Source: an uncultured Sutterella sp.
GTDB taxonomy: Bacteria > Pseudomonadota > Gammaproteobacteria > Burkholderiales > Burkholderiaceae_F
NCBI GenBank assembly: GCA_902463725.1
Contig: CABQGK010000021.1
Span: 1 to 5,290, forward strand
DNA length: 5,290 nucleotides
Direction: 5' to 3'
The translations under genes and the position numbers were made by a program. Position 1 is the stretch's first letter; every line of letters begins with the position of its first letter. Shown here one piece after another: positions 1 through 3,851 of this stretch. The notes below the pieces were generated by a model. It saw only the letters and a program-made list of their open reading frames with translations, had not been told where the DNA came from and did no database searches.

Positions 1-63
1 GTTCCGAGCGCTTGAGTTTCCGACATAGTCGCGCAAAGAACGTTGCCCGCTGTGGCTTTCCCC

Positions 64-115
64 GCGGTGGCACACCTGTGAGGACAGAGACACAGGTGTG
101 CCACCGCTCTTTTTT
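64..115 (+). terminator. Strong intrinsic terminator of an upstream gene outside the window
   Basis: A perfect 17-bp stem (64-80 pairing with 91-107) with a 10-nt loop is followed directly by a T-rich run (110-115). The T run is on the right side only, so termination is for rightward transcription, that is, for a gene ending near or before position 1. One reading frame ends with TAG at 26-28 and could be its C-terminus, but only eight codons are visible and another frame stays open through the stem to 180, so I do not call a CDS. The stem is unusually long for an intrinsic terminator. Confidence 0.85.
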
Positions 116-153
116 GTCCGTGCTGCGACTCGGACGCCTAGAGCATCGCTTCG

Positions 154-233
154 TCTTGCCGCCCGAGGCAGTTGTCAACTAATCGTTGACAACTGAATTT
201 TCGGTGCACTCTCCGTCTTCAAAAATGCGTCAC
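154..233 (-). pseudogene. Antisense fragment of a rhuM-like gene
   Basis: The reverse complement of this stretch aligns without gaps to 2053-2132 of the intact rhuM gene in this window, with 70 of 80 bases identical by hand count. Read on the minus strand it gives Arg-Ile-Phe-Glu-Asp-Gly-Glu, then Asn-Ser-Val-Val-Asn-Asp, a TAG stop in place of the Trp codon, then Leu-Thr-Thr-Ala-Ser. This matches the segment after the winged-helix domain of RhuM. Similarity fades on both sides, so only about 27 codons remain and they cannot be expressed as a RhuM protein. It is a relic of a second rhuM-like gene or a copied piece of the neighbour, lying in opposite orientation about 1.9 kb away. Confidence 0.8.
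169..195. repeat. Inverted repeat, copy 1 (11-bp arms, 5-nt spacer)
   Basis: The arms CAGTTGTCAAC (169-179) and GTTGACAACTG (185-195) are perfect reverse complements around the spacer TAATC. The same structure occurs at 2091-2117 inside rhuM. Read in the opposite orientation, the two copies match at 26 of 27 positions, including four of the five spacer bases. The flanking rhuM-like sequence is less well preserved (44 of 53). Confidence 0.9.
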
Positions 234-320
234 CCAGCGAGTGAGTCACCGACTTCGCTCAGTCCTCGCCTCTGCATCTGTCATTTCGTTTTTCAGCTCC
301 AAGTCCCAAGCAAGAATCCT

Positions 321-332
321 TACCCGCGGGTA
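321..332. repeat. 12-bp perfect palindrome upstream of the hicAB promoter
   Basis: TACCCGCGGGTA is a perfect palindrome about 40 nt upstream of the hicAB -35 box. It could be a protein-binding site or a chance occurrence. The rest of 234-374 shows no convincing gene. Confidence 0.4.
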
Positions 333-374
333 TACACGATGCCCCTGATTTTTATGGGTAAAACATGGTATCCA

Positions 375-403
375 GTGACAATAGGCCTCGCCTTGTGTAA
401 AAT
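375..403 (+). promoter_or_regulatory. Sigma70-type promoter of the hicAB operon
   Basis: A -35 box GTGACA (375-380, five of six matches to consensus) and a -10 box TAAAAT (398-403, five of six) are separated by exactly 17 nt. They lie 37 nt upstream of the hicA start. The -10 box is inside a palindrome (393-409), as expected for a self-repressed toxin-antitoxin promoter. Confidence 0.75.
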
Positions 404-409
404 ACACAA
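393..409. promoter_or_regulatory. Putative HicB operator overlapping the -10 box
   Basis: TTGTGTA (393-399) and TACACAA (403-409) form perfect 7-bp arms around AAA. The site covers the -10 box. HicB proteins with a C-terminal DNA-binding domain are known to repress their own operon by binding palindromes in the promoter. The intact hicB downstream makes it the natural candidate binder, but that pairing is inferred. Confidence 0.65.
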
Positions 410-424
410 TGTTGATCAATCTTC

Positions 425-430
425 AGAGGA
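425..430 (+). promoter_or_regulatory. Ribosome binding site of the hicA remnant
   Basis: AGAGGA lies 9 nt before the ATG at 440. It fixes the start of the broken hicA frame and shows that the translation signal has outlived the gene. Confidence 0.6.
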
Positions 431-439
431 ATTCCTTTG

Positions 440-616
440 ATGGCAAGTACTGAGGTGATCAATTGTCCTAACATGGGTGTGGGCTTTCTTCACCACGTTA
501 CGTGAAGCCATAACATCTTTAGCATCCTGCAAGCAGGTCACGCTACAGTACCGCACCCAAGAAAAGTTGATTCTATGCGGACCGTGAAAAGCGCCGAGCG
601 TCAGACCGGCTTAAGA
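440..616 (+). pseudogene. hicA: Decayed HicA toxin gene (mRNA interferase), with nonsense mutation
   Basis: HicA toxins are small, roughly 60-80 residue RNases with a double-stranded-RNA-binding fold. They cut mRNA using a histidine in a Gly-Ser-His motif and are neutralised by HicB. The frame from ATG 440 still reads like one: a start resembling Met-x-Ser-x-Glu-Val-Ile, then His-His-Val-Thr, then a TGA stop (503-505, codon 22) where Gly belongs, then Ser-His-Asn-Ile-Phe. After that come Gly-His-Ala-Thr-Val-Pro-His-Pro-Arg-Lys (codons 33-42) and Thr-Val-Lys-Ser-x-Glu-Arg-Gln-Thr-Gly-Leu (48-58). GGA to TGA is a single base change. The usual Asp-Gly-Trp region is also altered, and the loop between Phe27 and Gly33 may be a codon short. 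No stop follows near codon 60; the frame runs into hicB until TGA 674-676, so the original end is also lost. Active toxin is very unlikely. Confidence 0.8.
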
Positions 617-647
617 CCTTCTACTTCACTAACGCAGAGGTGGCAAA

Positions 648-1037
648 ATGCGATATCCCGTGGCATTGTGGCTTGAGAATGGTGTGTATTCCGCTGTTGT
701 TCCAGACCTCCCTGGCGTCACCACTGAAGCAGATTCCATTGAAGAACTTGAAAAAATGGTGGTAGATGCCGCTCTGGGTTGGATGGAATGTGAACTTGAT
801 GATGGTAGGCCAATCCCAACACCCAAAAATATTGAAGATCATCTCTCTGACGACTACTTCAAAGATTGTCTATGGCTGTTAGTCGAGATTGATTTTGGAA
901 AATTGTCTGACAAAACCGAGCGACTAAACATATGCCTTCCTACTCGTGCGATTAGGCGGCTTGATGCTCTCGCTGCGAAAGCCGGAGACTCTCGATCTGG
1001 GTTTCTAGCCAAAACCATTTATTCGCTTGCGCCATAA
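648..1037 (+). CDS. hicB: HicB-family antitoxin
   Basis: This 129-residue protein is the antitoxin of a type II HicAB pair. HicB binds and blocks the HicA RNase and represses the operon. Residues 1-50 show the HicB N-terminal fold: Met-Arg-Tyr-Pro-Val, then Tyr-Ser-Ala-Val-Val-Pro-Asp-Leu-Pro-Gly-Val (14-24), then a helix with Glu-Glu-Leu and Ala-Ala. Residues 90-125 resemble a ribbon-helix-helix DNA-binding domain: Glu-Arg-Leu-Asn-Ile-Cys-Leu-Pro, then Arg-Arg-Leu-Asp, then Ser-Arg-Ser-Gly-Phe-Leu. AGAGG (636-640) sits 7 nt before the ATG. Length and both domains look complete, so this is probably functional even though the toxin gene in front of it is broken. It likely acts on the palindrome at 393-409. 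It may now be only a self-repressor, or it may neutralise a related HicA encoded elsewhere. Confidence 0.88.
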   Translation: MRYPVALWLENGVYSAVVPDLPGVTTEADSIEELEKMVVDAALGWMECELDDGRPIPTPKNIEDHLSDDYFKDCLWLLVEIDFGKLSDKTERLNICLPTRAIRRLDALAAKAGDSRSGFLAKTIYSLAP

Positions 1038-1089
1038 AATCAGATTTTGAAGATAATTCAAATATGCATGATTCATTTCAAGGACAACA

Positions 1090-1547
1090 ATGCTGCTGAT
1101 TCCGCCAACGCAGGCCAATTGCTATGTGAGCAGCCTTGCGGCACTCAATATTCATAGCCCAAATGGAACAGGTGATTGGCATAGTGCCGCAGCGTTAACT
1201 GACAACGCTTATCCGCAAGATTTTTATATCTATGGTTGGGGACAAAAACACAATACCAATCATCTTTTAGGAGATATTGGAATTATTGATGGCACAAAAA
1301 GGCTCAATGATATGGGTTACTTCCCCAAAAACAGCCCTGTTTGGCTTGCAGATCACCCAAGAGCCTGTGTCAATTATCTATACAAACAGGCGCCATTGGG
1401 CGTGTCATTTTAGATGATTGGTTTCCGAGCTATGAAGATAAACTGTCGGTCTATCAATTACTTGAAATAATTGAGCAGAAATTAACCGAACAAGAAATAG
1501 AAAATCTAAATCTATGGAAACTGAAAAATCAAATAATCACTTATTAA
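1090..1547 (+). pseudogene. Unrecognised accessory gene (Asn-Gly-Thr-Gly-Asp-Trp-His motif), frameshifted
   Basis: The frame from ATG 1090 (AAGGA at 1080-1084, 5 nt spacer) encodes Ser-Pro-Asn-Gly-Thr-Gly-Asp-Trp-His and later Asn-Thr-Asn-His-Leu-Leu-Gly and Ile-Ile-Asp-Gly-Thr. It ends early with TAG at 1411-1413 after Tyr-Leu-Tyr-Lys. A second frame takes over at about 1385-1390 with Gly-Arg-Val-Ile-Leu-Asp-Asp-Trp-Phe-Pro-Ser, then a Glu-rich helical tail to TAA 1547. Joined, they make a coherent soluble protein of about 152 residues with no membrane segments or signal peptide. The shift fits loss of one base or a slightly larger deletion; no slippery heptamer suggests programmed frameshifting. 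A sequencing error is possible. I cannot assign a function. It starts 52 nt after hicB and could have shared its transcript. Confidence 0.6.
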
Positions 1548-1879
1548 ATAAAGAAATAAATATCACTAAACGTTAATTATATATTTAAAACTCTTCCAGA
1601 AAAGCTAAATATTTAGGTTATTACTTCAACTGAAAAATTGAATTACCCTATCGATCTGCGCACATAATGAAAACCACCGAGGCATGTAGCGGCAAACGTA
1701 CGGGTATCGGAGGACGCTACCTCTGACTCATGTTTGGGTACTGGACGATTGCCTATTACTGGATCGATATTTTGGCGTACAAACCTAGATGTTTTGGGAA
1801 GTAAAAGCGGAAACCTGCTTAACACTCACCGTTAAAAACGGCGCTGTTACTGGAAAGTTCAACCTCGAAGAGATCACTC
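1548..1879. other. Intergenic region with composition change and a short open tail
   Basis: The first 90 nt are very AT-rich and include the 12-bp palindrome CTAAATATTTAG (1605-1616). From about 1645 the composition becomes balanced, which may mark a junction between differently derived segments. An open stretch from ATG 1789 reads Leu-Thr-Leu-Thr-Val-Lys-Asn-Gly-Ala-Val-Thr-Gly-Lys-Phe and stops with TAA at 1888-1890, overlapping the rhuM start in another frame. It could be the end of a lost upstream gene or chance. No clear promoter or terminator is seen. A 60-codon minus-strand frame here shows no recognisable domain. Confidence 0.4.
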
Positions 1880-2926
1880 ATGGCAAATAAACCTGTTCTG
1901 CACGACGGCTCTGCAGGAACCGTCGTCATCTATCAGGACGATGCGGAAAAAATCCGTGTCGACGCTCTTCTCTATAACGAAACGCTGTGGCTAACACAAA
2001 AGTTGTTAGCCGAGCTTTTCGACACATCAAAGCAGAACATCTCTAAGCACCTGAGACGCATTTTTGAAGACGGCGAACTCATCGAAAGTTCAGTTGTCAA
2101 CGATTGGTTGACAACTGCCTCGGACGGTAAGAGCTACCAAACAAAACTCTACAACCTTGATGCCGTCATCGCAGTCGGTTACCGCGTCAACTCGAAACGT
2201 GCCACCGCCTTCCGCATCTGGGCAACACAGATCCTTCGAGAGTACATCGTCAAAGGCTTCTCCATGGATGACGAGCGCCTCAAGAACCCAGAGTATTTCC
2301 TTGGGAAGGATTATTTCGATGAGATGCTTGAGCGCATTCGCGACATTCGTGCCAGCGAACGTCGGTTCTACCAGAAAATCACGGACATTTACGCCCAATG
2401 CTCTGTTGACTACAACCGGAATGCCGAAATCACCCGACACTTTTTTGCCACGGTACAAAACAAGCTACATTGGGCAACCACTCATCAAACGGCAGCAGAA
2501 ATCATCTATTCACGCGCTGACCATACAAAGCCCAACATGGGACTGACGACATGGAAGCATGCACCGAACGGACGGATTTATAAGGCAGATGTCACGATTG
2601 CTAAGAATTACCTCAGTAGCGAAGAAATGGAGAAGCTCAACCGCTTGGTGTCGATGTACCTAGACTATGCTGAGAACCAAGCAAAGAAAGGCATACCGAT
2701 GACGATGGCCGACTGGGTGAAGCGCCTGGACGCCTTCCTGCAGTTCAACGAAGAAGACCTCTTGAAGGATCCCCAAGGAAAAGTTTCCAAGGCTGTGGCG
2801 GAAGCCTTTGCCATCAATGAGTACCAGCTATACCGCAAAGGTCTACTTGAGAACTACCGGTCCGACTTTGATGCATTTGTAGCCGAACACTCGATGACAG
2901 AAATCGAAAAGCTGGCCAAGCCGTAA
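1880..2926 (+). CDS. rhuM: RhuM-family protein (virulence RhuM family)
   Basis: This 348-residue protein has the features of the RhuM family, named for a gene in Salmonella pathogenicity island 3 and common in accessory islands, sometimes near restriction-modification genes. Its molecular role is not established. Residues 36-67 form a winged-helix-like segment (Leu-Trp-Leu-Thr-Gln, Ala-Glu-Leu-Phe, Asn-Ile-Ser-Lys-His). Family hallmarks follow: Ser-Val-Val-x-x-x-Leu-Thr-Thr-Ala (71-80), Tyr-Asn-Leu-Asp-Ala-Val-Ile-Ala-Val-Gly-Tyr-Arg-Val-Asn-Ser (91-105) and Phe-Arg-Ile-Trp-Ala-Thr (111-116). The C-terminal half has Ala-Asp-His-Thr-Lys-Pro-Asn-Met-Gly-Leu (213-222) and a largely helical domain. 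Length is normal and no break is seen. GAAGAGA (1867-1873) is spaced 6 nt from the ATG. DNA binding is inferred from the winged helix. The gene stands alone here with no partner gene in the window. Confidence 0.9.
   Translation: MANKPVLHDGSAGTVVIYQDDAEKIRVDALLYNETLWLTQKLLAELFDTSKQNISKHLRRIFEDGELIESSVVNDWLTTASDGKSYQTKLYNLDAVIAVGYRVNSKRATAFRIWATQILREYIVKGFSMDDERLKNPEYFLGKDYFDEMLERIRDIRASERRFYQKITDIYAQCSVDYNRNAEITRHFFATVQNKLHWATTHQTAAEIIYSRADHTKPNMGLTTWKHAPNGRIYKADVTIAKNYLSSEEMEKLNRLVSMYLDYAENQAKKGIPMTMADWVKRLDAFLQFNEEDLLKDPQGKVSKAVAEAFAINEYQLYRKGLLENYRSDFDAFVAEHSMTEIEKLAKP
2091..2117. repeat. Inverted repeat, copy 2, inside rhuM
   Basis: CAGTTGTCAAC (2091-2101) and GTTGACAACTG (2107-2117) flank the spacer GATTG. 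The repeat encodes residues Ser71-Thr79 of RhuM, so its protein-coding role partly constrains it. Codon choice nevertheless gives perfect complementarity over 11 bp. It matches copy 1 (169-195) in inverted orientation. Confidence 0.9.
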
Positions 2927-3165
2927 AACAGAATCACGGCAGAGTTTGCAAAAGACAGGATTGTACGCGCCGGATTTGTTTGCATGCACGGAGATGACAT
3001 CAGTGCCTTATCCTCGCTTTCAGTCACCTCTTCCTTCGACGCGCCTTCCGCATCCCATGTCTATGGCAACAGGGAAAACCCTAAGACGCCCAAAATTCCT
3101 GAGCAAAAACACATGCAAACGTGCACTACACCGTCCCGAACGCGGGCCTGCGCACCGCGCACACA
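2927..3165. other. Gene-free spacer between rhuM and the RNA promoter
   Basis: No stem followed by a T run is visible after the rhuM stop. Short open frames cover 2946-3194 and 2984-3169 but have no ribosome binding site, no recognisable domain and low-complexity composition, so none is called. Near the start one frame reads Ile-Thr-Ala-Glu-Phe-Ala-Lys-Asp-Arg-Ile-Val-Arg-Ala-Gly, which looks coding-like and might be a remnant, but I do not recognise it. Confidence 0.4.
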
Positions 3166-3195
3166 TTGACGTGCGCGGGCGCACTGCGCTATAGT
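3166..3195 (+). promoter_or_regulatory. Sigma70-type promoter of a structured RNA / brnQ leader
   Basis: TTGACG (3166-3171, five of six to the -35 consensus) and TATAGT (3190-3195, five of six to the -10 consensus) are 18 nt apart. The predicted start is close to 3202. A perfect 6+2+6 palindrome, GTGCGC-GG-GCGCAC (3171-3184), lies in the spacer and could be a repressor site. No coding region follows for over 600 nt, which points to an RNA product or a long leader. Confidence 0.72.
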
Positions 3196-3201
3196 CTCAT
3201 T

Positions 3202-3217
3202 GTCTAAATATTTAGAC
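3202..3217. repeat. 16-bp perfect palindrome at the predicted transcription start
   Basis: GTCTAAATATTTAGAC is perfectly palindromic and begins about 7 nt after the -10 box. It could be a DNA operator just downstream of the start site, or a 5' hairpin in the RNA (6-bp stem, AUAU loop). Its central 12 bp recur at 1605-1616. Confidence 0.7.
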
Positions 3218-3317
3218 CTACTTCTTCAGACGGTAGTCTCTGTAGCGTACCTAGGGATACGGGCTGTGAGTTATGACGCATTGCTCATAGCTGCTACAGA
3301 CACTAGCCTCTTTTATG

Positions 3318-3348
3318 CCCGCTGTTTTGATGCAGTGGGTTTCTTTTT
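3318..3348 (+). terminator. Intrinsic terminator of the structured RNA
   Basis: A 7-bp stem pairs 3318-3324 with 3333-3339 (one G-U) around an 8-nt loop, followed by a T-rich run TTTCTTTTT (3340-3348). It lies about 500 nt before brnQ, so transcripts from the 3166-3195 promoter would mostly end here unless read through. Confidence 0.75.
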
Positions 3349-3851
3349 GTGCGGTGCTGGCGACTCTGAAATCTAAGCACAAACACTTAGAGTACGGGAA
3401 AACCCGCAACAGAGCCCTCACAATCTGTTAATCTTGAGTCTTTCAGGGTTTTTGATGTGAGCGTACCGTCTGACGCAGGGGCTCAAAGTGCCACCCTACC
3501 CTTTGGTAGCATCAGCAGCGCTACCACTCGGGGAACTTTTCGCACAGTGCTTTCCCGCGCACAATCTCCTTGCGGCCTCACATCGCGCATGGTGCTTCTC
3601 GTGGTTCGGGCGAAGCGCATGCTTGTGACAGATCGTATTGCGCTAGAGCGGCGCTACGATACTCGTACAAAAGCCCTGAAAACGCCCCGAGCCCAAACAC
3701 ACTAACCCAACGTGGTAGAGCGTTTTTAGCACTTGAACGCAGGACCAGAGCGACTCAAAAACTCTACGCGAGCCTCGCCCTCTCTAGCGCTCCTTCCCCA
3801 AAGGTTGCGCAGGGAATTCAGCACTCGCGGCGCACGCCACAACGATTACAC
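3349..3851 (+). other. Long gene-free stretch before brnQ with several possible RNA folds
   Basis: No convincing protein gene is seen. CTCTG (3364-3368) can pair with CAGAG (3410-3414), enclosing hairpins 3372-3391 (6 bp) and 3395-3406 (4 bp, AAAA loop), a three-way-junction-like fold. Further on, CTACC (3496-3500) can pair with GGTAG (3505-3509), or instead TGGTAGC (3504-3510) can pair with GCTACCA (3520-3526); the two are mutually exclusive. An ORF at 3589-3705 (38 codons) begins Met-Val-Leu-Leu-Val-Val but has no ribosome binding site. No strong brnQ-proximal promoter was found. Confidence 0.4.

Larger units (their letters stand above)
3202..3348 (+). ncRNA. Putative structured small RNA or attenuated leader
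   Basis: Between a good promoter and an intrinsic terminator lie about 147 nt without a credible ORF but with strong pairing. A 5' hairpin (3202-3217) comes first. A long stem then pairs 3234-3246 with 3293-3305: 4 bp, one C-C mismatch, then 8 perfect bp. Inside it, stacked on the 3' side, an 8-bp hairpin pairs 3263-3270 with 3284-3291 (one G-U) and is topped by AUG-ACG-CAU (3273-3281). This leaves a 16-nt bulge (3247-3262) on the 5' side. Last is the terminator hairpin. It lacks a tRNA T-loop, the SRP tetraloop region and the 6S central-bubble layout, so I cannot name it. It could be an independent sRNA or a cis-regulator ahead of brnQ. Confidence 0.55.

Noticed and set aside
186..440. 84-codon plus-strand ORF in the hicAB upstream region
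   Set aside because: It overlaps the antisense rhuM fragment and the hicAB promoter/operator, has no ribosome binding site at its start and no recognisable domain.
621..842. Minus-strand ORFs opposite hicB
   Set aside because: They are shadows of the well-supported hicB frame.
1380..1413. Programmed -1 frameshifting to join the two frames at 1090-1547
   Set aside because: No slippery heptamer of the usual X-XXY-YYZ form is present at the junction, so a mutation or sequencing error is more likely.
1643..1825. 60-codon minus-strand ORF upstream of rhuM
   Set aside because: No ribosome binding site, no domain I recognise, and low support as protein; treated as intergenic.
2090..2546. ORFs in other frames within rhuM
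   Set aside because: Overlap a complete RhuM frame and show no family features.
2946..3194. Two short plus-strand ORFs after rhuM
   Set aside because: No start signals, biased composition, and they run into the RNA promoter.
3202..3348. 6S RNA, SRP RNA, tRNA or T-box identity for the structured RNA
   Set aside because: No terminal 5'/3' closing stem with central bubble, no SRP loop sequence, no TTCGA-type T-loop, and no T-box bulge was found; left unassigned.
3570..3851. 94-residue N-terminal extension of BrnQ
   Set aside because: The extension is Arg/Ala/Ser-rich, not membrane-like, absent from the family as I know it, and the hallmark N-terminus begins just after ATG 3852.
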